Source: an uncultured beta proteobacterium (GTDB taxonomy: Bacteria > Pseudomonadota > Gammaproteobacteria > Burkholderiales > Burkholderiaceae_E). Taken from it: a stretch of 64,000 bases of DNA. The translations under genes were made by a program, and so were the position numbers. The DNA lies in contig CAIZNI010000015.1 of assembly GCA_903934295.1 (NCBI GenBank), positions 124,001 to 188,000 on the forward strand. The letters are read 5' to 3'. The notes below the pieces were generated by a model. It was given only the letters and a program-made list of their open reading frames with translations, searched no databases and was not told where the DNA came from. Every line of letters begins with the position of its first letter. The stretch's first letter is position 1. Positions 56,163 through 64,000 of this stretch are shown in pieces.

Positions 56163-56214
56163 CTCGGCTCGGCCCGGTCGCGGACGCTCCCGCCGGGTCG
56201 CCCGCGTGTCCGGC

Positions 56215-57588
56215 TCAGCGGAAGCGCTGCTCCAGATACGCCAGCAGCGTGCGCACCGCCTGCGCCTCGCCGCCCACCGGGCGGCCGGGCCGCGGCACGT
56301 CGTTCCAGCCGAACACATCGAGGTGCAGCCAGTCCATGTCCTTGGGCACGAAGTCTTCGAGGAACAGCGCGGCACTGATCGCGCCGGCCATCGGGCCGCG
56401 TCCGGTGTTCACGATGTCGGCGATCTCGCTTTCGATGCCACGGTGGTAGTCGCGCCACAGCGGCAGATGCCACAGCGGATCGTTGAGCGCCAGGCTGCGA
56501 TCGACCAGCTCGCGCGCCAGGTCCATCCGCCGGCAAAACAGCGCCGGCAGCTGCGGACCCAGTGCGATGCGTGCGGCGCCGGTGAGCGTGGCGAGGTCGA
56601 TCATCAGCTCCGGACGGCTTTCGGCGCCGTAGGCCAGCGCGTCGCACAGGATCACCCGGCCCTCGGCGTCGGTGTTGCCGATCTCGATGTGCAGCCCCTT
56701 GCGGGTCCGGATCACATCACCCGGCCGATAGGCGTTGCCGGCGATCGCATTTTCGACCGCCGGGATCAGCAGCTGCAGGCGCACCGGCAGGCGCAGTTCC
56801 ATCACCAGCGAGGCCAGGCTGATCGCGATGGCCGCGCCGCCCATGTCCTTCTTCATCTGGCGCATGCCCTCGGGCGACTTGATGTCGAGCCCGCCCGAAT
56901 CGAAGCACACGCCCTTGCCGACCAGGGTCAGCCGACGGTGGTCCGGATCGCCCCACAGCAGTTCGATCAGGCGCGGCGGGCGGGCCGCCGCGCGGCCCAC
57001 CGCATGCACCGCCGGAAAGCCCTCCTTGAGCAGCGCATCGCCCACGGTCTGGTGGAAGCTCGCGCCGTGGGCGTCGGCCAGCTTGTGCACCGCGTCGGCA
57101 AGCTCGGCCGGGCCCAGGTGCTCGGCCGGGGTGTTGATCAGGTCCCGCGCGGCGCACAGGGCGTTGGCCATCATCAGGCCGCGCGTGGCACCGGGCCCCG
57201 GCGTCAGCATCAGCTCGGCGGGCGCGCGCCGGGGCGACTTGTAGCGGCTGAAGCTGTAGGCGCCGAGCTGCCATGACAGCGCGGCGGCTTCCGGGTCCAC
57301 CGTCAGCCCTTCGTTGCCCAGGCGATACCGGCCCACCGGCACCGCGCGCGGCAGCGCCGACAGGGCGTAGGGGTGCGCGGCGCTGCGCACACCGGCCCAG
57401 ACCGAGGCGAGCTTGCCATCGGCATCGGGCACCAGGGCCCGCGTGTCCGGGTCGCCCTTGAAGCCCAGGGTGGTCAGCCAGCGCCGCGTGGCCGCCGGCA
57501 TCGCGGCCGCGGTGGCCTCGAAGGTCGAGCGATCGACCAGGTGGATCGGCGTGGTGGCGGCGGTGGGTTTGCGCAGCTTGACGGTCAT
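56215..57588 (-). CDS. M17 leucyl aminopeptidase family protein
   Basis: A 457-residue cytosolic metallo-aminopeptidase. The signature NTDAEGRVILCDALAYG near 312-328 and LVGKGVCFDSGGLDIKS near 218-234 bear the two-metal ligands (Lys, Asp, Asp, Glu). The N-terminal half is the variable cap. It releases N-terminal residues from peptides. It is shorter than E. coli PepA (about 500 residues) and resembles the PepB-like proteobacterial group. Converges on hyuB; the 271-bp gap on its 5' side is shared with the divergent MaoC-fold gene. Confidence 0.92.
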   Translation of the reverse strand: MTVKLRKPTAATTPIHLVDRSTFEATAAAMPAATRRWLTTLGFKGDPDTRALVPDADGKLASVWAGVRSAAHPYALSALPRAVPVGRYRLGNEGLTVDPEAAALSWQLGAYSFSRYKSPRRAPAELMLTPGPGATRGLMMANALCAARDLINTPAEHLGPAELADAVHKLADAHGASFHQTVGDALLKEGFPAVHAVGRAAARPPRLIELLWGDPDHRRLTLVGKGVCFDSGGLDIKSPEGMRQMKKDMGGAAIAISLASLVMELRLPVRLQLLIPAVENAIAGNAYRPGDVIRTRKGLHIEIGNTDAEGRVILCDALAYGAESRPELMIDLATLTGAARIALGPQLPALFCRRMDLARELVDRSLALNDPLWHLPLWRDYHRGIESEIADIVNTGRGPMAGAISAALFLEDFVPKDMDWLHLDVFGWNDVPRPGRPVGGEAQAVRTLLAYLEQRFR

Positions 57589-57798
57589 ACGGGCATTCGA
57601 AGAAAAGTAGGGGGTCGGGAAGGCGTTTCAGCGCGGGCGATGGCGCCCTCGCCACGCCGGTGCCGCCAGCCGCCGCGCCCGACCTGTGCGTCCTGAGTCT
57701 AGGGGGGGCGGACGCGACCGGTCAAACCCGGGACTCGCTCGGCGCAGGGCCTCGCGCGCGCCGCGATGCACCGATCGGAACGGCGTGCGCCCGGCAGT

Positions 57799-57807
57799 CG
57801 ATAATCG
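57799..57807. promoter_or_regulatory. Palindrome CGATAATCG upstream of the MaoC-fold gene
   Basis: A perfect 9-bp palindrome centred on A, in the divergent gap between the aminopeptidase and MaoC-fold genes. Its GATAAT (57800-57805) could be a -10 hexamer about 55 bases before the ATG at 57860. It also recalls the GATAATCG core of the PcaR (IclR-family) site known from Pseudomonas; no IclR gene is near, so the regulatory meaning is open. Confidence 0.35.
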
Positions 57808-57859
57808 GACGCCGCAGCATCGCGGCTGCCCGTCTTCACCCCGAGAAAAGGAAGTCCCG

Positions 57860-58327
57860 ATGACCGCACTGATCGCCCCCGACATCTGGTGGGAGGACCT
57901 GCAGGTGGGCAGCCACTGGCTGACCCAGGGCCGAACCATCACCGAACCCGATCTGGTCGCCTGGCTGAACCTCACCTGGCTCACCGAGCCGTTGTTCACC
58001 GACCATCACGATCGTGCCGACTCGGCGATCAGCGGGCGTTTCGTCCCCGGGGCGATGGTGTTCGCGTTCGCCGAAGGGCTGACGCTGGGCGCGGTCCGGA
58101 TCCGCGGCCTGGCCTTCCTGCAGTCGGAACTGGCGGTCAAGGGGCCGACCTTCCTGGGCGACACCATCCGGGTGCGCTCGACGGTCGAGTCGCTGCGCGA
58201 GACATCCAAGCCCGACCGCTCGCTGTGCCTGACCGCCAATGCGGTGATGAATCAGTCGGGGCAGACCGTGCTGGCGTACACCGCGCTGCGGATGATCCGC
58301 CGGCGCCCGCCCGCCCCGGGGGCCTGA
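57860..58327 (+). CDS. MaoC-fold (hot-dog) protein lacking the usual catalytic Asp/His
   Basis: A 155-residue single hot-dog protein. The N-terminal IWWEDLQVGSHWLTQGRTITEPDLVAWLNLTW and SGRFVPGAMVFAFAEGL near 56-72 align with MaoC-like hydratases. The hydratase active motif GDxNPxHxD reads WLTEPLFTD (residues 40-48), so the catalytic Asp and His are replaced by L41 and F46. It may be an acyl-CoA-binding or thioesterase-like protein or a subfamily with another mechanism. The ATG at 57860 has AAAGGAAG upstream. Converges on the YgiN-like gene with only 1 bp between stops. Confidence 0.8.
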   Translation: MTALIAPDIWWEDLQVGSHWLTQGRTITEPDLVAWLNLTWLTEPLFTDHHDRADSAISGRFVPGAMVFAFAEGLTLGAVRIRGLAFLQSELAVKGPTFLGDTIRVRSTVESLRETSKPDRSLCLTANAVMNQSGQTVLAYTALRMIRRRPPAPGA

Positions 58328-58328
58328 C

Positions 58329-58619
58329 TCAGCCCAGTTCCTTCATCCGCAGCACCTGGGGCGGGCCGTCCATGAAGGCGCCCATTTCGCGGCCCAGGGT
58401 GCGGAAATGATCGGTGGCGCGGTGGTTCTTGAGCGCGTCGTCGTCGGCATAGCGCTCCATGAACACATAGGTCAAGGGGTCGTCGCCCTTGCTCAGGGTG
58501 TAGAGCCGGCAGCCCGGTTCGTTGGCGTTGACCGCGGCGACGAGCTTGAGGGCGACGGCTTCGAAGTCGGCGGCGTGACCGTCCTTGACCTTGATGGTGG
58601 CGACGATGCTGTGGGTCAT
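58329..58619 (-). CDS. Antibiotic biosynthesis monooxygenase (YgiN-like) domain protein
   Basis: A 96-residue single-domain protein. SIVATIKVKDGHAADFEAVALKLVAAVNANEPGCRLYTL is the first half of the ferredoxin-like ABM fold, and FMERYADDDALKNHRATDHFRTLGREMG follows with the conserved acidic, histidine-bearing helix (NHRATDHF). Homologues oxidise quinols or polyketides without cofactor as dimers. It follows the GST gene direction: on the minus strand the order is SerC, GST, this gene, with 15 and 60 bp gaps, so one transcript is possible. Confidence 0.9.
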   Translation of the reverse strand: MTHSIVATIKVKDGHAADFEAVALKLVAAVNANEPGCRLYTLSKGDDPLTYVFMERYADDDALKNHRATDHFRTLGREMGAFMDGPPQVLRMKELG

Positions 58620-58679
58620 TGGGGATGCTCCTGAGTGGGTGGGTGAAAGAGGACGGATGGCGTTTTCGGTGCGCCGGGT

Positions 58680-59288
58680 TCAGGCCCGCGCGGTCGGCCG
58701 GGCCGAGACCTCGGCAAACCAGCGGGTCAGGTTGACAAGTGCCGCGGGAATCGGCGTGCCGGTGTTGCGGCCCAGCAGCAGTGCGCACTGGGCAGTGATG
58801 TCGGCCACGGTGTAGCGCTCGCCCACGAAGAACGGGCGCGTGCCGATCTCGGTGTCGAGCCAGCCCATCACCTCGAGCGCGCGGGCGCGCGCCACCTCGC
58901 CGTAGGCCGGCACCTGGGGGCGACGACCCGCCCAGAATGGCGACAGGTGAACGAAGGCATGCTGGATCGGCATCTGCAGTTCGAGTTCCAGGCGCCGGTT
59001 CCACATCTCGACCTGCGCGCGTTCCTGCAGGCCGACACCGAACATCGGCGGATCGGGCTGCCGCTCATCGAAATAGCGGCAGATGGCGACCGACTCGGTC
59101 AGCACCGTGCCGTCGTCGAGCTCGAGCAGGGGCATGGTGCCCAGCGGATTGAGCGCGAGGTAGGGCTGCGCCCGGTTCTCGCCGGCCATCATGTCGACCT
59201 GGACCGTGGGCACGGTGATGCCCTTCTCGGCCAGGAAGATGCGCACGCGCCGCGGGTTGGTGCCGGCTTTGAGGTCATGCAGTTTCAT
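58680..59288 (-). CDS. Glutathione S-transferase family protein
   Basis: A 202-residue GST. The N-terminal thioredoxin fold contains NPLGTMPLLELDDGTVLTESVAICRYFDE near 48-76, where Pro-Leu and Glu-Ser bind glutathione. The helical C-terminal half has FFVGERYTVADITAQCALLL near 150-170. The active Ser/Cys/Tyr would be near GTNPRRVRIFLAEKG at 9-23. Only 14 bp separate it from the serC stop, so it is likely co-transcribed with serC, a functional link that is not obvious. Confidence 0.92.
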   Translation of the reverse strand: MKLHDLKAGTNPRRVRIFLAEKGITVPTVQVDMMAGENRAQPYLALNPLGTMPLLELDDGTVLTESVAICRYFDERQPDPPMFGVGLQERAQVEMWNRRLELELQMPIQHAFVHLSPFWAGRRPQVPAYGEVARARALEVMGWLDTEIGTRPFFVGERYTVADITAQCALLLGRNTGTPIPAALVNLTRWFAEVSARPTARA

Positions 59289-59302
59289 CGTTTGTCTCCG
59301 GT

Positions 59303-60421
59303 TCAGGCCGACTTGACCTGTTCATACGCCCATTGCAGCCAGGGCAGCATCAAGGCGATGTCCTCGTGCTGCACCGTCGCGCCGCACCAGAAGCGCAGGC
59401 CGGCCGGTGCGTCCTTGTAGGAGCCGCAGTCGAGCGCCGCACCCTCGGTCTCCAGCAGTTTGACCAGTTTCTTGACCTGGTCGGGCGTCAGATCGAGCGA
59501 CAGGCAAACGCTGGTGTTCGAGCGGTTGGCCGGTTCGACCGCCAGGAAGCGGATCCAGTCGCGGGTGGCCACGAAGTCTTCGAACAGGGCCAGGTTGGCC
59601 TGCGAACGCCGGATCAGTTCGTTCAGACCGCCGATCGATTCGGCCCAGGCCAGGGCGTCGAGGTAGTCCTCGTTGGCGAGCATCGACGGCGTGTTGATGG
59701 TGGCGCCCTCGAAGATCTCCTCGAGCAGCTTGCCGCCCTTGGTCATGCGGAAGATCTTGGGCAGCGGCCAGGCCGGCTTGTAGGTCTCCAGGCGCTCGAC
59801 CGCGCGCGGCGACAGCACCAGCATGCCGTGGGCCGCCTCGCCGCCCAGCGCCTTCTGCCAGGAGAAGGTGGCGACGTCGATCTTCGCCCACGGGATGTCC
59901 ATCGCGAACACCGCGCTGGTGGCGTCGCACAGGGTGAGGCCCTGCCGGTCGTCGCGGATCCAGTCGCCGTTGGGCACCCGGACTCCGCTGGTGGTGCCGT
60001 TCCAGGCGAACACGATGTCGTGCGCGGGATCGGCCTGGCCCAGGTCGGGGAGCTGTCCATAGGGCGCATTGAAGTAACGCGTGTCGGGCAGCTTGAGCTG
60101 TTTTGAAATGTCGGTGGCCCAGCCCTCGCCGAAGGATTCCCAGCTGAAGACGTCGACCGGTCGCGCGCCCAGCATCGACCACATCGCCATCTCGAAGGCG
60201 CCGGTGTCGGAGGCCGGCACGATGCCCACCCGGTAGCCCTCGGGCAGTCCGAGCATGCGGTGGGTCTGGGCGATGCTCAGGGCCAGGCGCGACTTGCCCA
60301 GGGCCGAGCGGTGCGAGCGGCCGAGCACATCGGTGGGCAGTCCGGCCAGGCGGTAGCCGGGGCGCTTGGCGCAGGGGCCCGACGAGAAGTTCGGGCTATG
60401 GGGCTTGAGGACGGGTTTCAA
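59303..60421 (-). CDS. serC: Phosphoserine aminotransferase
   Basis: A 372-residue PLP transaminase making 3-phosphoserine (and phospho-hydroxythreonine for B6). [20 protein letters not shown] opens the fold, [11 protein letters not shown] follows, and the Schiff-base Lys is in [17 protein letters not shown]. The pattern is that of the alphaproteobacterial/archaeal SerC branch (length near 370), not the shorter E. coli type. The initiator is TTG at 60421 with GAAGGA 5 bases upstream; the next ATG is 55 codons later, past essential motifs. No serA or serB is adjacent. Confidence 0.9.
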   Translation of the reverse strand: MKPVLKPHSPNFSSGPCAKRPGYRLAGLPTDVLGRSHRSALGKSRLALSIAQTHRMLGLPEGYRVGIVPASDTGAFEMAMWSMLGARPVDVFSWESFGEGWATDISKQLKLPDTRYFNAPYGQLPDLGQADPAHDIVFAWNGTTSGVRVPNGDWIRDDRQGLTLCDATSAVFAMDIPWAKIDVATFSWQKALGGEAAHGMLVLSPRAVERLETYKPAWPLPKIFRMTKGGKLLEEIFEGATINTPSMLANEDYLDALAWAESIGGLNELIRRSQANLALFEDFVATRDWIRFLAVEPANRSNTSVCLSLDLTPDQVKKLVKLLETEGAALDCGSYKDAPAGLRFWCGATVQHEDIALMLPWLQWAYEQVKSA

Positions 60422-60762
60422 GAGAATCCTTCAGTGGAAAGGGGGAGACCGGGGGCAGAGCCCGCGGCAGGGCCCGGGTCAGGGCCGATGTCTGGACCGC
60501 AAGCGGGCGGACTCTCGCAGGCTGGCGTGCCCGCCCAGTCGCGGTGCGGAATCCGACCGCGCAGAGCGGCATTATCGGATATCTCGGCGCCGACATCGAG
60601 TGTGCTGTCGCGCACCCTGGCGCACCGGGCGGCCTCGCCGGCGCCTTGTCCGGGCTCACGCGGCGCGCCCGGCGGGATTCCGGAAATCGGGATGGTCGGA
60701 AAACCGGATTGGCCGGTTCGGCAAATATCGTTTTTTCCGGGCGCCGGGATTGCGTAGCATTC
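60422..60762. other. 341-bp region between the divergent serC and SulP genes, no gene seen
   Basis: Reading on both strands gives only frames antisense to flanking genes. The SulP frame continues leftward through it, but the translation looks non-family-like, so it is treated as leader. A CATTATCGGATA stretch near 60570 gives a GATAAT hexamer on the minus strand that could serve serC, and a short AT-rich patch at 60722-60736 precedes the SulP start. Confidence 0.5.
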
Positions 60763-62073
60763 GTGTTGGACACTCCCGTCCGAGCCTCCCGACTGCCCCG
60801 TCTGATTTCCCGCTTCCTTCCCTTCCTGTCCTGGTGGCCCCTGCTGCGCACGCCCGGCGTGCTGCGCGCCGATGTACTGGCCGGCATCACCGGGGCGATC
60901 GTGGTGCTGCCCCAGGGCATCGCCTTCGCAACGCTCGCCGGCATGCCGCCGCAGTACGGTCTCTATGCGGCGATGCTGCCCTGCCTGATCGCGGCGCTGT
61001 TCGGTTCGAGCCGGATCATGATGACCGGTCCGGCCAACGCGATCGCCCTGACCACCGGCGCGCTGATGGCGCCGATCGCGATCGCCGGATCGCCCGACTA
61101 CATCCGGCTGGTGATCACGCTCTCGTTTCTGGTCGGCGTGCTGCAGGTGCTGCTCGGCCTGGTCCGGGCCGGCCGGCTGATCGATCGGGTGCCCCATTCG
61201 GTGATCGTGGGCTTTACCGGCGGCGCGGCGGTGCTGATCGTGAGTGCGCAGCTGCCGGTGCTCACCGGCGTGTCGCTGCCGGGGGGCAGTTCGGTGGCCC
61301 AGCAGTGGCTGGGTGTCCTGGGGGCGATCGCCCGCTGGCAGCCGCTGCCGATTGCCTCGGCGCTCGTCACCATCGTCATCGTGCGGCTGTGGGCGCCGCT
61401 GAACCGGCGCGTGCCGGCGATGCTGGTGGGGGTGGTGGCCGGCACGGTGCTGGCCCAGCTGGCGCAGCACGCGCTGGCGCTGCCGCCGCTGAGTACCGTG
61501 CCGGCGCTGCCGGGCGCGCTGCCCCAGCTCTCGCTGCCCGACCTGTCGCTGGAGACCCTGCGCCGGCTGCTGCCAGCCTGTCTGGTGATGACCATGCTCG
61601 CCTCGATCGAGGCGGTGGCGATCAGCCGGGCGCTGGCGGTTCGCCACGGCCATCGCCTGGACGGCGATCAGGAGTTCATCGGCCAGGGCCTGGCCAACCT
61701 GGCTGCCGGGCTCACCTCGGCGATTCCCGCCAGCGGATCGTTCAACCGCTCGGCGGTCAATTCGGCGGCGGGTGCGCGCACGCCGATGTCGGGCGTGGTC
61801 GCCTCGGGCGTGCTGCTGCTGCTGCTCGTCTTCGTGGGTCCGCTGGCGAGCTGGCTGCCGCTCGCGGTCATCTCGGGGTTGCTGCTGCTGGTGGCCTGGG
61901 GCCTGGTCGACCGGCCCGAGATCGCCCGGATCTGGCGCGAGGAGCCCCGTGAACGACTGCCCCTGGCGGTCACCTTCCTGGCCACCATCGCGCTGTCGCT
62001 CGAATGGGCGATCCTGCTGGGCCTGCTCAGCGCGCTGATCAGTCGGCGCCTGCTGCCCGCGTCGGTTCGCTGA
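60763..62073 (+). CDS. SulP family inorganic anion permease lacking a STAS domain
   Basis: About 436 residues with roughly 10-12 hydrophobic segments. RADVLAGITGAIVVLPQGIAFATLAGMPPQYGLYAAMLPCLIAALFGSS near 33-80 is the SulP signature (P-x-G-hAYA-like, here PQGIAFATLAG), and AIPASGSFNRSAVN near 325 is the second transport-core motif. SulP proteins normally continue into a C-terminal STAS domain; here the protein ends right after the last helices. Transported anion could be sulfate, bicarbonate or another. The start is uncertain: GTG at 60763 or TTG at 60766 are plausible, with no clear ribosome site; the frame is open to 60544. Confidence 0.82.
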   Translation: MLDTPVRASRLPRLISRFLPFLSWWPLLRTPGVLRADVLAGITGAIVVLPQGIAFATLAGMPPQYGLYAAMLPCLIAALFGSSRIMMTGPANAIALTTGALMAPIAIAGSPDYIRLVITLSFLVGVLQVLLGLVRAGRLIDRVPHSVIVGFTGGAAVLIVSAQLPVLTGVSLPGGSSVAQQWLGVLGAIARWQPLPIASALVTIVIVRLWAPLNRRVPAMLVGVVAGTVLAQLAQHALALPPLSTVPALPGALPQLSLPDLSLETLRRLLPACLVMTMLASIEAVAISRALAVRHGHRLDGDQEFIGQGLANLAAGLTSAIPASGSFNRSAVNSAAGARTPMSGVVASGVLLLLLVFVGPLASWLPLAVISGLLLLVAWGLVDRPEIARIWREEPRERLPLAVTFLATIALSLEWAILLGLLSALISRRLLPASVR

Positions 62074-62103
62074 GGCCCTCGCCGGTTCGCCGAGGCCCCC
62101 GCC
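62064..62103. repeat. 20-bp tandem duplication across the SulP stop codon
   Basis: GGTTCGCTGAGGCCCTCGCC (62064-62083) is followed directly by GGTTCGCCGAGGCCCCCGCC (62084-62103), differing at two positions. The stop TGA (62071-62073) lies in the first copy and is CGA in the second. Confidence 0.85.
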
Positions 62104-62113
62104 CGGTGCTGTG

Positions 62114-62119
62114 TAGAAT
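62114..62119 (+). promoter_or_regulatory. Candidate -10 hexamer TAGAAT for the helicase gene
   Basis: Matches TATAAT at five of six positions and lies 28 bases before the ATG, but the -35 region is GC-rich with no consensus. Weak call. Confidence 0.3.
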
Positions 62120-62146
62120 CCCAGTGTTCCGTCGCCGCCGCCGCCC

Positions 62147-64000
62147 ATGCCCGATCTCCTCGCCAATCTCAATGAACGCCAGCTGGCCGCGGTCACGCTG
62201 CCGGCCCAGCACGCGCTGATTCTGGCCGGTGCCGGCAGCGGCAAGACCCGGGTGCTCACCACCCGAATGGCCTGGCTGATCCAGACCCGCCAGGTCAGCC
62301 CGCAGGGCCTGCTTGCGGTCACCTTCACCAACAAGGCGGCCCGCGAAATGCTTACCCGGCTGTCGGCGATGCTGCCGGTCGTCACCCGGGGCCTGTGGAT
62401 CGGCACCTTCCACGGGCTGTGCAACCGGATGCTGCGCGCCCACCATCGCGATGCCGGCCTGCCCCAGACCTTTCAGATCCTCGACTCCCAGGACCAGCTC
62501 GCCGCCATCAAGCGCCTGCTCAAGGCGCTCAATGTCGACGACGAGCGATTCCCGCCGCGCAACATCGCCAGCTTCATCAACCACGCCAAGGAGGAAGGCC
62601 AGCGCCCCGGCGAGGTCGAGGCCTTCGACGAGTATTCGCGCCGCTGCGTCGAGCTCTACGCCGCCTACGATGAGCAGTGCCAGCGCGAGGGCGTGGTCGA
62701 TTTCGCCGAGTTGCTGCTGCGCAGCTACGAGCTGCTCACCCGCGGGCAACTGCTGCGCGAGCACTACCAGCGCCGTTTCGCGCACATCCTGGTCGACGAG
62801 TTCCAGGACACCAACACGCTGCAGTACCGGTGGCTCAAGCTGATGGCCGGGGGCGGCGCGTCGGTGTTCGCGGTCGGCGACGACGACCAGAGCATCTATG
62901 CGTTTCGCGGCGCCAATGTCGGCAACATGGCCGCCTTCGAGCGCGAGTTCCAGGTGCCCAACCTGATCAAGCTCGAGCAGAACTACCGCTCGCACGGCAA
63001 CATCCTCGACTGCGCCAACGCGCTCATCCAGAACAATTCGCGCCGCCTGGGCAAGGAGCTGTGGACCGAAGCCGGCCAGGGCGAGCCGGTCCGCGTTCAC
63101 GAGGCGATGACCGACGGCCAGGAGGCGCAGTGGCTGCTGGAGGAAGTGCGCAGCCTGATCGGCGAGGGCTGGATGCGCGCCGACATGGCGATCCTGTATC
63201 GCTCCAATGCCCAGTCGCGGGTGATCGAACACGCGCTGTTCTCGGCCGGCGTGCCCTACCGCGTCTATGGCGGCCTGCGGTTTTTCGAGCGGGCCGAGAT
63301 CAAGCACGCGCTGGCCTATCTGCGCCTGATCGAGAACCCCGATGACGATGGTGCTTTCCTGCGGGTGGTGAACTTCCCCGCCCGCGGCATCGGCGCCCGC
63401 TCGATCGAGGCCCTCCAGGACGCTGCCCGGCGTGCCGGTCTGAGCCTGTTCGGGTCGGTCGGCGCGCTGTCGGGCGCGGCCGGTGCCAAGCTCACCGCCT
63501 TTACCCGGATGATCGAATCGCTGGGGCGTGAGACCCGAACGATGACGCTCACCGAGTCGGTCGCCCACGTCACCGAGCGCAGCGGCCTGATCGCTCATTA
63601 CCTGGCTGACAAGGAGGGCCAGGAGCGCATCGAGAATCTGCGCGAACTGGTCACCGCCGCGGCCGCCTTCCTGGCCGAGGAAGGCCTGGGTCAGGATGTG
63701 CCGGCCTCGCTGGGGCTCTCCCAGGGCGCATCCGCCACCGCCGCTGCGCCGGGCGACGCCGAGGTGCTCGATCCGCCCGATGCGCCCGGGGCGGTCGCCA
63801 TCACGCCGCTGGCCGCCTTCCTGTCGCACGCCTCGCTGGAAGCCGGCGAGAACCAGGCCGGCGAGGGCAGCGATGCGGTCCAGCTCATGACGGTGCACTC
63901 GGCCAAGGGGCTCGAATTCGACGCGGTGTTCATCACCGGGCTGGAAGAAGGTCTGTTCCCGCACGAGAACTCGGTCACCGAGGCCGATGGTCTCGAGGAA
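62147..64000 (+). CDS. uvrD: UvrD/Rep-type DNA helicase, N-terminal part (3' end outside window)
   Basis: An open frame of 618 codons running off the right edge. It begins MPDLLANLNERQLAAV and shows superfamily 1A helicase motifs in order: Q-motif LNERQ, Walker A AGAGSGKT at 27-34, TFTNKAAREM (Ia), GTFHGLCNRMLR, VDEFQDTN (II), GDDDQSIYAFRGA (III), QNYRSHGNIL (IV) and LMTVHSAKGLEFDAVFITGLEEGLFPH (V) near the edge. This is the 3'-5' helicase of mismatch and nucleotide-excision repair. Length and motif spacing fit UvrD; Rep is the alternative, and motif V with GLEEGLFPH suits UvrD/PcrA better. Confidence 0.93.
   Translation, partial: MPDLLANLNERQLAAVTLPAQHALILAGAGSGKTRVLTTRMAWLIQTRQVSPQGLLAVTFTNKAAREMLTRLSAMLPVVTRGLWIGTFHGLCNRMLRAHHRDAGLPQTFQILDSQDQLAAIKRLLKALNVDDERFPPRNIASFINHAKEEGQRPGEVEAFDEYSRRCVELYAAYDEQCQREGVVDFAELLLRSYELLTRGQLLREHYQRRFAHILVDEFQDTNTLQYRWLKLMAGGGASVFAVGDDDQSIYAFRGANVGNMAAFEREFQVPNLIKLEQNYRSHGNILDCANALIQNNSRRLGKELWTEAGQGEPVRVHEAMTDGQEAQWLLEEVRSLIGEGWMRADMAILYRSNAQSRVIEHALFSAGVPYRVYGGLRFFERAEIKHALAYLRLIENPDDDGAFLRVVNFPARGIGARSIEALQDAARRAGLSLFGSVGALSGAAGAKLTAFTRMIESLGRETRTMTLTESVAHVTERSGLIAHYLADKEGQERIENLRELVTAAAAFLAEEGLGQDVPASLGLSQGASATAAAPGDAEVLDPPDAPGAVAITPLAAFLSHASLEAGENQAGEGSDAVQLMTVHSAKGLEFDAVFITGLEEGLFPHENSVTEADGLEE

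Noticed and set aside
60418-62424. 668-residue minus-strand frame opposite the SulP gene
   Set aside because: Gln/Arg/His-rich low-complexity translation; the plus strand encodes recognisable SulP transport motifs.
62039-63964. 641-residue minus-strand frame opposite the helicase
   Set aside because: The plus strand carries ordered superfamily 1 helicase motifs; the antisense product has none.

Overview
This 64 kb window is a GC-rich, densely packed piece of bacterial chromosome. Frequent 4-bp stop/start overlaps, tripartite-tricarboxylate 'Bug' solute receptors without permeases, CaiB/BaiF CoA-transferases, two hybrid histidine kinases with HPt domains and DUF4154/YfiR all fit a betaproteobacterium, most likely Burkholderiales. 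That placement rests on gene content only; no rRNA or tRNA gene is seen. No insertion sequence, phage gene or CRISPR array is seen either. The window starts inside a glutathione-transferase gene and ends inside a UvrD-type helicase gene.

1-16 kb is a catabolic accessory region. It holds a GST tail, a class III aminotransferase, a GMC oxidoreductase with an MDR dehydrogenase, a VOC protein, a nitronate-monooxygenase-like protein, and an IclR regulator beside a lone molybdenum hydroxylase large subunit. An FAH hydrolase and a small VOC protein diverge from a shared promoter. A minus-strand run (MFS, two translationally coupled acyl-CoA dehydrogenase subunits, Bug receptor) follows. 16-22 kb is a co-directional trio: omega-aminotransferase, periplasmic solute-binding protein, and a hybrid kinase whose GTG start overlaps the binding-protein stop. 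22-34 kb holds a NylB-like serine hydrolase, an epoxide-hydrolase-like protein coupled to a CoA-transferase, an aldehyde dehydrogenase, two MFS exporters, a molybdopterin oxidoreductase, a second CoA-transferase and a second Bug receptor.

34-40 kb is the most distinctive signalling locus: a TonB-dependent receptor, a YfiR/DUF4154 periplasmic protein and a CHASE8-like/HAMP hybrid kinase (two receivers plus HPt) in one overlapping operon. This resembles the YfiBNR module with a phosphorelay in place of the diguanylate cyclase output. 40-46 kb has a nucleoside deaminase, a MaoC hydratase, a MacAB/Lol-like ABC efflux set (adaptor, permease, ATPase) divergent from a chromate transporter, and a third Bug receptor. 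46-56 kb is a branched-chain-amino-acid-type (LIV) ABC transporter with its binding protein and a phytanoyl-CoA-dioxygenase-like enzyme, divergent from a hydantoinase/oxoprolinase pair (HyuAB); together these look like an uptake and hydrolysis module. 56-64 kb has an M17 aminopeptidase, a MaoC-fold protein lacking the usual catalytic pair, a YgiN-like monooxygenase, a GST, SerC (TTG start), a SulP permease without a STAS domain, and UvrD.

Functions are assigned from motifs and family resemblance read by eye; substrates are mostly unknown. Start sites were moved downstream of the longest possible frame wherever motif onset, ribosome-binding sites or operon overlap supported it.
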